Positions 8,714 to 17,820 of a stretch of 64,000 nucleotides of DNA are shown in pieces (within the stretch, counting starts at the first letter, position 1; each line of letters starts with the position of its first letter). The position numbers and the translations under genes were made by a program. The stretch is from UBA2040 sp041674745. GTDB taxonomy: Bacteria; Bacteroidota; Bacteroidia; Flavobacteriales_D; Crocinitomicaceae. The stretch covers positions 1 through 64,000 of the forward strand of contig JBAYVD010000010.1 in NCBI GenBank assembly GCA_041674745.1, given 5' to 3'. The notes beneath the pieces were generated by a model. The model saw only the letters and a list, made by a program, of their open reading frames with translations, made no database searches and had not been told where the DNA came from.

Positions 8714-9695
8714 TATTCTGCTGTTATTCTTGTTTTCTTGTGGTATCATCTCTAAAAAAGGCCCAAATGAATACACGCAAAAAATTCAGTATTCGAAAAC
8801 AGAGAAAGTTCATGCGAGAGCGATTACGGCTTCCGACAAAGAATTAATCATCGCCGCATCGGATGGTAACGTCTACTTTTATCCCAAGGAATCCAAACAA
8901 GTATATTCGCTTTTTCCATCGCCTAAAAAAGAATACCGCGACGTAATTTTCAACGAAAATAAAATCGTGATTCTAGCTAGCGGTGATTCCAGTGAAGTCA
9001 CGAGCTACAAATTAACCAACGCAGACAAACTTTATATTACCCCTTTCGACGGAACATTTTTGGACGGGATGGACTTTTTTGGGAATGTAATTTTCCTGAT
9101 GGGCGATCCTAAAAATGAGCATTTTTCACTTTACACGAGTGAAGATTGGGGTGAAACCTGGCAAGTAATCAAGAATCCGCCGAATGCATTTGCGGGAGAA
9201 GCTGGATTCGCCGCCAGTGGCACCAACGTAAAAGCCATGAGTCAATACGAGTATTTATTTGTCTCTGGTGGAGATTCCTCTCGTTTTTTTAAAACCGTGA
9301 ACAGTGGAGAAACGTGGATGTCGAATTCCATGGGATTCCCGTCCTGCCCTACTTGTGGTGCTTACTCATTTGTCGTGACGAAAAAAAGTACAATCGTAGC
9401 TGTTGGTGGTGATTATTTAAAACCAAATCAATCAGAAGGTACTTGCAGAATTTCAAACGACGGTGGCAAAACTTGGAAATCACCAAAAATAAATCCAACT
9501 GGATACCGATCCAACATCACAGAAATTGAAGGTGTACTGTACTGTTGTGGCACAAACGGAATTGATTATTCGAAAAATCAAGGAAAAACTTGGCTCCATT
9601 TTGCAGATGGCAATTATTTTACCCTTTGCAAATTTGACAATCAATTGGCTGCCAGTTCGACGCAAGGAAGCATTTACCTATTTAAACTGAAATAA
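8682..9695 (+). CDS. Lipoprotein with BNR/YCF48-like beta-propeller repeats
   Basis: This 337-aa protein has a lipoprotein signal peptide with the lipobox LFSC at about residue 20. The rest carries Asp-box motifs of the BNR/YCF48 type (EDWGETW, NSGETW, NDGGKTW, NQGKTW) spaced along a predicted beta-propeller. A CPTCG cysteine pair lies between blades. It should be anchored in the outer or inner membrane. Such proteins often serve as scaffolds or assembly factors, but no function can be assigned here. It overlaps the acyltransferase by 32 bases and abuts the HD-domain gene. Confidence 0.75.
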   Translation: MKNSKANFAFSILLLFLFSCGIISKKGPNEYTQKIQYSKTEKVHARAITASDKELIIAASDGNVYFYPKESKQVYSLFPSPKKEYRDVIFNENKIVILASGDSSEVTSYKLTNADKLYITPFDGTFLDGMDFFGNVIFLMGDPKNEHFSLYTSEDWGETWQVIKNPPNAFAGEAGFAASGTNVKAMSQYEYLFVSGGDSSRFFKTVNSGETWMSNSMGFPSCPTCGAYSFVVTKKSTIVAVGGDYLKPNQSEGTCRISNDGGKTWKSPKINPTGYRSNITEIEGVLYCCGTNGIDYSKNQGKTWLHFADGNYFTLCKFDNQLAASSTQGSIYLFKLK

Positions 9696-10355
9696 ATGAT
9701 TTCCAAAATAATTAACACAATCGAAGCGGAACTCCAAGAAACCTGGGCCATTGAACCCACCGGTCACGATTGGGAACATTTGCGAAGAGTTCGAGACATG
9801 GCCTTGCATTTGCAAAGTTTGGAAGGTGGTGACCGAAAAATTATTCACCTAGGAGCTCTTTTACACGATGTTTCTGACCATAAATTCAATGGTGGAAAAT
9901 TAAATGCCAATGGTGATGTGACGAATAAATGGTTGACGGAACTAAACTGTCCAGAGGAAATTAAAAAGAAAGTGTGCGAATTGGTAGATAAAATATCCTT
10001 CAAAGGAGCGCTGGTCGAACAAGGGAAATTATCGCTTGAAACTCAAATAGTGCAAGATGCTGATAGACTTGATGCTATTGGTGCCATTGGGATTGCGAGG
10101 GCTTTCGCTTTTGGTGGCAATCGAAATCGACCTATTTTCAACCAGGACCTAAAACCTACCTTGCACGATAATTTTGAAGAATATTCAAAAAGTAAAAGCC
10201 ATACCATCAATCATTTCTACGAAAAACTACTACTTTTAACCGCTAAAATGAATACGAAGTCTGCTAAAAAGATTGCCGAAGAGCGCCATCAGTTGATGGA
10301 AAACTTTTTGAAATCCTTTTACCAAGAATGGAATTTTACAACATTAAAACAATGA
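9696..10355 (+). CDS. HD-domain phosphohydrolase
   Basis: This 219-aa cytoplasmic HD-superfamily metal hydrolase resembles E. coli YedJ. Metal ligands are visible as His24 (GHDWEHLRRV), His57-Asp58 (LLHDVSD) and an Asp near residue 122 (QDADRLDAIGAIG). The family cleaves phosphate from nucleotides or small molecules; the substrate is unknown. The gene starts directly after the preceding stop (TAA-ATG), and its own stop overlaps the ROK kinase start (ATGA), so it belongs to the operon. Confidence 0.85.
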   Translation: MISKIINTIEAELQETWAIEPTGHDWEHLRRVRDMALHLQSLEGGDRKIIHLGALLHDVSDHKFNGGKLNANGDVTNKWLTELNCPEEIKKKVCELVDKISFKGALVEQGKLSLETQIVQDADRLDAIGAIGIARAFAFGGNRNRPIFNQDLKPTLHDNFEEYSKSKSHTINHFYEKLLLLTAKMNTKSAKKIAEERHQLMENFLKSFYQEWNFTTLKQ

Positions 10356-11302
10356 TTAAACATTACGCATTAGGAATTGACATTGGCGGAACAAATACAG
10401 CCTTTGGAGTCGTTAGTCAAGATGGCGACATGCTTTTTGAAGAAATTATTCCTACTCATAATTACGCAACGGCAAAAGAATTGGTTGAAGAAATTCACAG
10501 TATTTTAATTAACAAACACGATATCAATCAAATTTTAGGAATTGGCATTGGTGCCCCCAATGGGAATGCTTTCAATGGAAAAATTGAATTTGCTCCCAAC
10601 TTACCATGGAAAGGAATCGTGCCCATTACTGAATTATTTGAAAGTACTTTTCATAAACCAGCGATACTCATCAATGACGCAAATGCAGCGGCTGTTGGTG
10701 AAATGATGTTTGGTGCTGGCCGGGACATCAAGAATTTTGTTTGTATTACTTTGGGAACTGGATTGGGCTCAGGAATCATTATTGACAAAAATCTAGTTGA
10801 AGGCGAACACGGTTTTGCAGGAGAATTTGGTCATATTCGCGTCGTGAAAGATGGTCGTTTGTGCGGTTGCGGTCGATTGGGCTGTTTGGAAACATACGCT
10901 TCTTCTACAGGCGTTGTGCGTACGTATGAAGAATGGAAAAAAGACTGTCCTAGCGATTCTTTGCTGAACCATGTTGATCATATCTCAGCGCATACTATTT
11001 TCGAATCAGCACAAAAAGGCGATGTATTCGCTACCAAGATTGTTGATTTCACGGCCGAAATTCTAGGCAATTCATTGGCCGACTTTAGTTGTTTCTCTGA
11101 TCCTAAGGCGTATATTTTATTCGGCGGATTGGCCCAAAGCGGTGCGTTTTTTGCTGATAAAGTTAAAGCGGCTATGGAAAAGGAAATATTAAAAGTGCTT
11201 CAAAATAAAGTTGAAATTCGAACATCTGAATTACACCATAGAAATGCCGCAGTTTTAGGAACAGCTGCCACTTTATTCTGGAAAACAATCAAACATGCAT
11301 AA
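10352..11302 (+). CDS. ROK family sugar kinase (glucokinase-like)
   Basis: This 316-aa ROK kinase phosphorylates a hexose with ATP. The phosphate-binding motif is DIGGTNTAFG, the catalytic Asp is in INDANAAAVGE, and the zinc site is CGCGRLGCLE, preceded by EFGH. I chose ATG 10352, which overlaps the upstream TGA, over the in-frame ATG at 10328, because the family begins just before the DIGGT motif. It overlaps the GH92 alpha-mannosidase gene by 8 bases, so the substrate may be mannose or glucose released by that enzyme. ROK specificity cannot be read from these motifs. Confidence 0.9.
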   Translation: MIKHYALGIDIGGTNTAFGVVSQDGDMLFEEIIPTHNYATAKELVEEIHSILINKHDINQILGIGIGAPNGNAFNGKIEFAPNLPWKGIVPITELFESTFHKPAILINDANAAAVGEMMFGAGRDIKNFVCITLGTGLGSGIIIDKNLVEGEHGFAGEFGHIRVVKDGRLCGCGRLGCLETYASSTGVVRTYEEWKKDCPSDSLLNHVDHISAHTIFESAQKGDVFATKIVDFTAEILGNSLADFSCFSDPKAYILFGGLAQSGAFFADKVKAAMEKEILKVLQNKVEIRTSELHHRNAAVLGTAATLFWKTIKHA

Positions 11303-14294
11303 ACTTTTAATTTTTTCGCTAATCTCAGTCAGCTTCCACGCATTTTCCCAAAATGGCGAACTGGAACAATTAAAAAAAGCAAGTGACCAAGCGAAAAAAT
11401 TATTGTATTCAAAACCGTCAACTATCATTTATGATGACCCCGTAAAGTATGTCAATACTTTTATAGGAACGGGCGGGCACGGTCATACGTATCCTGGGGC
11501 AAGTTCTCCTTTCGGCATGATGCAATTGAGTCCTGATACACGCCATGAAGGTTGGGACGGTTGTGGTGGTTACCATTACGACGACTCCGTCATTTACGGT
11601 TTTTCACATACGCACCTTTCTGGAACGGGCATTCCTGATTATGCTGATTTACTCGTTGTGCCACAAATGACGAATGGTAAGCCGAAAATTGATCCCCTTT
11701 TTGTCGATGCAAAAAATGGATTTGGAAGTCGGTTCACGCATGCATCGGAAAAAGCCGAACCTGGTTATTATACAGTGAAACTAATTGATCAAAATATTGA
11801 CGTAAAACTGACGGTTTCGGAACATTCCGGCATGCATCGTTATACTTTCCATGATTTAACCCAAACCAAATACATATTGCTGGATTTGGATTATCGGGAT
11901 GAATTGTTGAATTCGTCTTTCGACATTCTTAGTTCAACCGAAATTGCTGGCAACCGAATTTCAAGAGCTTGGGCCGAAGAACAGCACTTTTATTTCTATT
12001 TACAAACTTCCACCCCCTTTATTTCGAGCGAAAAAATAACAAAAGACGGTCGACACAAACTCTTGCTGAAATTCCCGGCTAATTGTCCAGAAATACAAAT
12101 TCGTGTGGGCATGTCTGCCGTGGACGAGCAAGGCGCTAAAAATAATGTAGATACAGAAATCCCCGACTTTAGTTTTGAAAAAGTTAAAGCCGCCACTTCG
12201 ATTAAATGGAACAAAGAATTGTCCAAAATTCAGTTCGAATCAGATGATTTGGAAACAAAAAAGATTTTCTACACCGCTTTGTACCATTCTTTTTTGAATC
12301 CCAATGTATTTTCAGATGTAGACGGACGTTACCGCGGCTTGGACAAACAAATTCATTCACTTGCTAACGGCCAAAATAAGCAGTATACGGTTTTCTCATT
12401 GTGGGATACATTTCGGGCAACGCATCCTTTGTTTACCATCACGCAACCCGATAAAGTAAATGATTTCATTCTTACTTTTCTCAACATAGCGAAACAAGGA
12501 AACGACTTGCCGGTTTGGGAATTGGCTGGAAACGAAACCGAATGTATGATTGGTTACCACAGTGTTTCTGTCATCGCTGATGCCTACCACAAAGGCATTC
12601 GCAATTTCGACGCAGAAAAAGCACTCGCTGAAATGGTAAAGACCGCCAATGATGTTGCTTATTCAAAAGACTTTTATGCAAAAAACGGATACTTATCCTT
12701 GGCAACGGAACCTGAATCGGTTTCAAAACTATTGGAATATGCCTACGATGATTTTTGCATTGCTCAAATGGCCAGCGACATGGGCAAAACGGAGATTGCT
12801 ACTGAATTTTACACCCGTAGTTTCAATTTTCTGAATCATTTTGATCCAGCAACCCATTTTTTCCGAGCTCGACGCAGTGGACAATGGATGTCGCCTTTTC
12901 ACCCGGAAGAAGTAAATTTCAATTACACGGAGGCCAATGCTTGGCAATATTCTCTTTTCGCGCCGCATGCGGTGGGTGTTTTAAAAACGATTCACGGCAA
13001 AGAAAGAACCCTGGAAAAACATCTAGATGAAATGTTTCAAGCCAGTTCTCAAACATCTGGCCGCCAGCAATCAGATATCACGGGATTGATCGGACAATAT
13101 GCCCACGGCAACGAACCTTCGCATCACATGGCGTATTTGTACAATTATGTCGGTAGACCGGATAAAACACAATTGTACGTCGATAGCATTTTGCAGACAC
13201 TGTATACCAATACCCCCGATGGACTTTCTGGAAACGAAGATTGTGGCCAAATGTCTTCTTGGTATGTAATGAGTGCATTGGGCTTGTACCAAGTTGCCCC
13301 AGGAACCGATTATTACGAGTTAGGTCGACCACTTGCGCGATTTGCAAAATTATCCGTTGGCAATGGGAAATACTTTGAAATTCGTTGTACGAATCAATCC
13401 AAGGAAAACAAATACATACAAAGCATTCAATTGAATGGCAAGGAATTGAATCGCTTGTACATCACGCATAGCGAAATCATAAGTGGTGGAATGTTGGAAT
13501 TTATCATGGGCAATAACCCAAACGGAATCGTCAATACATTTATAGCTGCCCCTACCTTGAATGAAATTCCAAAAGACTTCTGCCCTATTCCGTATTTCAG
13601 CAATGAAAGTCGAGTTTTTGAAGGTAAAACCATGGTTTCGATTGTTTCCCCAACCTTCCAGACTTTCTCCAACAATACCATCGAATACAAAATAGATGGC
13701 GGCGAATGGCAATTGTACAAAACTCCTTTTGAGATTGAAAAATCTACAAAAGTGGAAGCGAGAACAATTCGTGGTGAGTTGAAAAGTGCTACAATCGAAA
13801 CGGACTTTGTTGCCCGAAATACTGATTTGAGTTTGGTTTTAAAAACGGATTATGTGCATCCTTATACGGCGGGTGGACCCAATGCGCTGATTGACGGCAT
13901 TCAAGGCAATCATGAATTCAGAACCGGCGACTGGCAAGGTTTTTATGGTAATGATGTCATTGCTGAACTTTCAATGAAAACTGCGAAAAAAGAACTGGAA
14001 GTGCAAGTTGGCCTATTGGAAGATATTAAATCGTGGATATTTTATCCCGAAATGATTACCCTTGAAGTCTCCTACGATGGAATCCATTTTGAGAAAAACG
14101 CTCAAATGAAATTGGAAAAAATGCCGCAAGATTACCGACCAGGCAATCGAAAAACAGCATCGTTCCAGATTCAATCGAAAAAACCTGTTCAAAAAATAAG
14201 AATTACTGTGAAGAACGCTGGCAATTGTCCCGCATGGCATTTGGGCGCTGGGTATCCTTCTTGGTTGTTTTTAGACGAAATCGTGGTGAAATAG
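11295..14294 (+). CDS. Glycoside hydrolase family 92 alpha-mannosidase
   Basis: This 999-aa exported exo-alpha-mannosidase is calcium dependent and inverting in the known family. A signal peptide (about 1-18, ending FSQ) is followed by the GH92 N-terminal beta-sandwich with VNTFIGTGGHGHTYPGAS and FSHTHLSGTG. The catalytic alpha/alpha barrel has GNETECMIGYHS and the signature GNEDCGQMSSWYV near residue 645. Residues about 780-840 look like a chitobiase-type C-terminal domain, and 855-999 like a discoidin/F5-8 carbohydrate-binding domain. GH92 enzymes trim alpha-mannose from N-glycans and yeast mannan. It overlaps the upstream ROK kinase by 8 bases and ends the long operon. The GH2 beta-mannosidase and glycosylasparaginase at 44-48 kb would complete N-glycan core removal. 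Confidence 0.93.
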   Translation: MHKLLIFSLISVSFHAFSQNGELEQLKKASDQAKKLLYSKPSTIIYDDPVKYVNTFIGTGGHGHTYPGASSPFGMMQLSPDTRHEGWDGCGGYHYDDSVIYGFSHTHLSGTGIPDYADLLVVPQMTNGKPKIDPLFVDAKNGFGSRFTHASEKAEPGYYTVKLIDQNIDVKLTVSEHSGMHRYTFHDLTQTKYILLDLDYRDELLNSSFDILSSTEIAGNRISRAWAEEQHFYFYLQTSTPFISSEKITKDGRHKLLLKFPANCPEIQIRVGMSAVDEQGAKNNVDTEIPDFSFEKVKAATSIKWNKELSKIQFESDDLETKKIFYTALYHSFLNPNVFSDVDGRYRGLDKQIHSLANGQNKQYTVFSLWDTFRATHPLFTITQPDKVNDFILTFLNIAKQGNDLPVWELAGNETECMIGYHSVSVIADAYHKGIRNFDAEKALAEMVKTANDVAYSKDFYAKNGYLSLATEPESVSKLLEYAYDDFCIAQMASDMGKTEIATEFYTRSFNFLNHFDPATHFFRARRSGQWMSPFHPEEVNFNYTEANAWQYSLFAPHAVGVLKTIHGKERTLEKHLDEMFQASSQTSGRQQSDITGLIGQYAHGNEPSHHMAYLYNYVGRPDKTQLYVDSILQTLYTNTPDGLSGNEDCGQMSSWYVMSALGLYQVAPGTDYYELGRPLARFAKLSVGNGKYFEIRCTNQSKENKYIQSIQLNGKELNRLYITHSEIISGGMLEFIMGNNPNGIVNTFIAAPTLNEIPKDFCPIPYFSNESRVFEGKTMVSIVSPTFQTFSNNTIEYKIDGGEWQLYKTPFEIEKSTKVEARTIRGELKSATIETDFVARNTDLSLVLKTDYVHPYTAGGPNALIDGIQGNHEFRTGDWQGFYGNDVIAELSMKTAKKELEVQVGLLEDIKSWIFYPEMITLEVSYDGIHFEKNAQMKLEKMPQDYRPGNRKTASFQIQSKKPVQKIRITVKNAGNCPAWHLGAGYPSWLFLDEIVVK

Positions 14295-14426
14295 ACTTGA
14301 AGTTAGTCTATTACGTCAAAATCTTTGTTTTTGGGAAAGCCGAAAGTAATTTCTCAACCGTTGAATCATTTCCTCTACAAGAAAAAATCATTAAATTTAC
14401 GACTCTTAAATAAATCGAAACAAAAG

Positions 14427-16565
14427 ATGAAACAAATTAAAATTACGTTGGTTGCTCTTGCCGTGTTCATTGGAACATTTGCCAAGGCAGATGAAGGTAT
14501 GTGGTTGCCTTTCTTATTGGGAAGAAACTACGAAGACATGAAAAAACACGGCTTGCGCTTAACGCAAGAGGAGATTTATTCCTTGAACAAGAGTTCGTTG
14601 AAAGATGCGGTTATTTCTTTCGGTGGATTTTGTACAGGTGAAATCATTTCCAACCAAGGATTGATTTTAACCAATCACCACTGTGGTTACGACGCAATTG
14701 CTGGCGCTTCTACTCCTGAACACAATTATTTGGACAATGGTTTTTGGGCAAAAAATCACCAAGAAGAAATTGCGGTTCCAGGATTGACTGCCACGTTTAT
14801 CATTCGAATCGAAGACGTAACAGCAACGATTGCAAAAGAATTGAATGAAAATATGTCGCCAGAAGAGCGCGCGGCAAAAATCAAAGAACTTTCTGCGGTT
14901 TTGACCAAAGATGCTGTGAATGGAACGCACTATGAGGCTTTTGTTCGTGATTTCTACGAAGGAAACGAATTCTACCTTTTCGTGAAAGAAACCTTCAAAG
15001 ACATTCGTTTTGTGGGAACGCCTCCACAATCTGCCGGAAAATATGGTGGCGACACAGACAACTGGATGTGGCCTCGTCACACTGCGGATTTTTCTATGTT
15101 TAGAATCTATTCTGGTGCCGACAACAAACCAGCAGGATTTAACGCTGACAATGTTCCTTACTCACCAAAACACCATTTACCGGTAAACATCAAAGGTGTA
15201 AAAGAAAACGATTACGCCATGATCATGGGGTTCCCTGGTTCCACAGATCGTTACTTGTGTTCTTGGGGTGTTGAACAAGCAGTAACCTTGGATCAACCGA
15301 AAAGAGTCGATATTCGTGCGAAGAAATTAGACATCATGAAATCGTACATGAACAAAGATGTAGCTTTGCGTTTGAAATATTCTTCTAAATATGCACAAGT
15401 GGCCAACTATTGGAAATACTTTATTGGTCAGACAGAACAAGTAACCAACAATGGTGTAATTGGTAAAAAACAAGCATTGGAAGCAAAATTTGCTGAATTC
15501 GCCAAAGGAAATCCAGTTTACGAACCCGTTTTGGGACTTTTCGAAAATGCCTACAAAGCAAAAGCCGATTATGTTTATATCAAAGATTATCAATCCGAAT
15601 TCTTGTATACGGTTGATTTGATGTTGTTGACTTTCCGTTACAAATTCTTCTTGGATCCTTTGAAAGCAGGGAATGCCGATGCTGCCAAAATGATGGCAGG
15701 CAGATTGCAAGGAATTGGCGCTGAAACCTTCGATAAAATAAACATCGATTTGGAATTGGAAACCATTGAAAGTTTGTTGAGAATGTACATCAACGATATT
15801 CCAAAAAGTCAACAAGGAAAAATGATTCGCAAAATGCGTCTATTCCGCGAAAGAAAAATCAGAAATTTCATGGAATCGGTTCGTTCGACATCTATTTTTG
15901 CTGACAAAGCAAGATATGAAGCCTTTGCTGCTGACCCAACGCAAGAGGTTTTGGAAAAAGATCCTTTGTTCAAATTAGCCATGGACATCAACGATGCTTT
16001 TACCAAAGTACAAGAATTGGAAGCGGTGAAAACAGCCGATGCCAATTTGGAAAAAGCAGAACGTTTGTATGTAAAAGGTTTGCGTGAAATGCAACCCGAG
16101 AAAAAATTCTACCCGAATGCCAATTCAACGATGCGTTTGACGTACGGGAACGTTCTTCCATACACAACGCCAAAAGGTGTTCATTATGATATTACAACGA
16201 GCTATGAAGGTTTGTTGGCCAAAGAAGATCCAAACAATCCAGAATTCAACATCGACCCAATCATGAAACAAAAAATGTTGGCCAAAGATTTCGGTCAATA
16301 TGCAGATGAAAACGGTGATTTGAAAATCAACTTCTTGTCCAACAACGACATTACAGGAGGTAACTCTGGTTCTCCAGTTATCAATGCTGAGGGTCATTTG
16401 ATTGGAACAGCCTTTGACGGAAACTGGGAAGCGATGTCAGGTGATATTTTCTTTGAACCAAATATTCAACGTACGATTTCATTGGATGTTCGCTACACTT
16501 TGTGGCTAATCGACAAATGCTACGGTGCAGGTCACATCGTTGATGAAATGACCTTGATCAAATAA
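14427..16565 (+). CDS. S46 family dipeptidyl-peptidase (DPP7-like)
   Basis: This 712-aa periplasmic S46 peptidase removes dipeptides from peptide N-termini in asaccharolytic or peptide-using Bacteroidota. It has a signal peptide (1-20, ending TFAKA), the catalytic His85 in LTNHHCGYDA, and the catalytic Ser647 in GGNSGSPV. The residue 18 positions after the serine is Gly (AFDGNWE). In this family Gly there marks DPP7-type specificity for hydrophobic P1 residues, while Arg marks the Asp/Glu-specific DPP11 type. The frame opens at 14325, but ATG 14427 begins the signal peptide. The gene stands alone, with a strong terminator after it. Confidence 0.93.
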   Translation: MKQIKITLVALAVFIGTFAKADEGMWLPFLLGRNYEDMKKHGLRLTQEEIYSLNKSSLKDAVISFGGFCTGEIISNQGLILTNHHCGYDAIAGASTPEHNYLDNGFWAKNHQEEIAVPGLTATFIIRIEDVTATIAKELNENMSPEERAAKIKELSAVLTKDAVNGTHYEAFVRDFYEGNEFYLFVKETFKDIRFVGTPPQSAGKYGGDTDNWMWPRHTADFSMFRIYSGADNKPAGFNADNVPYSPKHHLPVNIKGVKENDYAMIMGFPGSTDRYLCSWGVEQAVTLDQPKRVDIRAKKLDIMKSYMNKDVALRLKYSSKYAQVANYWKYFIGQTEQVTNNGVIGKKQALEAKFAEFAKGNPVYEPVLGLFENAYKAKADYVYIKDYQSEFLYTVDLMLLTFRYKFFLDPLKAGNADAAKMMAGRLQGIGAETFDKINIDLELETIESLLRMYINDIPKSQQGKMIRKMRLFRERKIRNFMESVRSTSIFADKARYEAFAADPTQEVLEKDPLFKLAMDINDAFTKVQELEAVKTADANLEKAERLYVKGLREMQPEKKFYPNANSTMRLTYGNVLPYTTPKGVHYDITTSYEGLLAKEDPNNPEFNIDPIMKQKMLAKDFGQYADENGDLKINFLSNNDITGGNSGSPVINAEGHLIGTAFDGNWEAMSGDIFFEPNIQRTISLDVRYTLWLIDKCYGAGHIVDEMTLIK

Positions 16566-16584
16566 GAAACCAAGAACAATTTTG

Positions 16585-16622
16585 AAAAGCACTCTTTCCT
16601 TTGGAAAGAGTGCTTTTTTTTT
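16585..16622 (+). terminator. Terminator of the S46 peptidase gene
   Basis: A stem of about 15 bp (AAAGCACTCTTTCC with GGAAAGAGTGCTTT, 3-nt loop) is followed by a T-run. It starts 20 bases after the stop codon. Confidence 0.9.
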
Positions 16623-17104
16623 AAGCAAATAGAAAAGTGAAGTTTGAATTCCTGTAATTTAAAAGATTCATCGAAACCGAACTTAACTTTTTGGTTGCGG
16701 TGCAACCTCTCGGAGTTTGTAATATTTTTATTTTTTGGAGCCCTATTAATTCTAAAAATTTTTGTCTTAAAATCGAACTAAACTTTTAGTCTTTTAAAAT
16801 TTTAACCACAACTCAATCTATTGCATTTCAATGTTTTAAAAACAATAACCGGCCTAAACTTTTTACCTGCGGTGCTGCTTCACGGTGTTTTTTAAAATTT
16901 TATTTTTTAGAATCAGTTCAACATAGCAGTGTAATTCGGTATTTACAAGATTTTAATTTTTGGAGCCTTTTAATTCTGAAAATTTTAATCTTAAAATCGA
17001 ACTAAACTTTTAGTCTTTTAAAATTTTATATTTTTTAGAATAAATTCAAAATTGAGGTATAATTTTGAACTTGAGTATTCAATCAACCCCCTTCTCCTAA
17101 CTCT
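16623..17104. repeat. Non-coding gap with a duplicated AT-rich unit
   Basis: This 480-bp gap has no gene. A block of about 72 bp occurs twice, at 16731-16804 and 16956-17029. Each copy opens with TTTTTGGAGCC and closes with AATCGAACTAAACTTTTAG followed by TCTTTTAAAATTTTA, and most of the bases between also match. A second motif, TTTTTTAGAAT followed by a TTCAA, occurs at about 16903-16922 and 17031-17048. GCGGTGCAACC (16697-16707) and GCGGTGCTGC (16871-16880) are further cognate pieces, so the unit repeats with a period of about 225 bp in an A-B-A-B pattern. It may be a decayed non-coding repeat family. Confidence 0.7.
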
Positions 17105-17725
17105 CTATTTCACCAAATTCCTCACCACGCCCATAATCATCTCCACACCTATCGCAATCACGATAAATCCAACTATTCTTGACAAAGCATTGATACCGGA
17201 AGCACCCAACGCTCGAACAATCATATGAGAAGATTTCAGAATCAAGTAAATTACCAAAACCGTAAATACGATAGCACCTAAAACAGAGAAAATGGATGTT
17301 GAACCGGTATATTTTTCATTGAACGTAATCAACATGGAAATGGTGCCAGGACCCGCCAACATCGGCAAGGCAAGTGGAGTTAATGAAATTTCGGATCGGG
17401 TATGAATATCTTGTTGAACTTTCGGTTTCTTCATGCCTTTGTGTTCTGAAAATTTACCTGTCAACAATGCAAAACCAGAAGAAGCAATGATCATTCCACC
17501 GGCTACTTTTAAAGCATCCAAGGAAATACCGAAAAAAGAGAGCATGTATTTCCCTGCAAAAAAGGAAATCAATAAGATGAGTAAGACATTGAACGAAGTC
17601 CAAAAAGAAATCGAAGATCGCTCTTTTAGTTCCATTTCCTTGGTCAATCCCACAAAGACAGGAACGGTTCCCAAAGGATTCATAATCGAGAGTAGCGCGC
17701 CAAAGGAGTAGATAAAAATTTCCAT
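17105..17725 (-). CDS. MarC family integral membrane protein (UPF0056)
   Basis: This 206-aa inner-membrane protein has six predicted hydrophobic segments in the MarC/UPF0056 pattern. Signatures are the early IMNPLGTVPVF and the mid-protein LPMLAGPGTIS. The family is a membrane transport-like group of unproven function; the former link to multiple antibiotic resistance was withdrawn. The frame is open to 17752, but ATG 17725 gives the normal N-terminus, and a TACCTTTG box lies 10 bases before it, making the upstream start unlikely. It is read on the same strand as the acyl-CoA reductase gene but has its own promoter. Confidence 0.9.
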   Translation of the reverse strand: MEIFIYSFGALLSIMNPLGTVPVFVGLTKEMELKERSSISFWTSFNVLLILLISFFAGKYMLSFFGISLDALKVAGGMIIASSGFALLTGKFSEHKGMKKPKVQQDIHTRSEISLTPLALPMLAGPGTISMLITFNEKYTGSTSIFSVLGAIVFTVLVIYLILKSSHMIVRALGASGINALSRIVGFIVIAIGVEMIMGVVRNLVK

Positions 17726-17735
17726 TTTTTTGCCG

Positions 17736-17743
17736 CAAAGGTA
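17736..17743 (-). promoter_or_regulatory. -7 box of the marC-like gene
   Basis: TACCTTTG on the minus strand matches TAnnTTTG. Only 10 bases separate it from the ATG at 17725, so the leader would be just a few bases long. Confidence 0.55.
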
Positions 17744-17820
17744 GGCGCACAAAAGAAATCCATTCCCCCAATCAGCGTTATGAATTCAACAAAAAAGATT
17801 AATAGAAGGGTAAGAATGAA

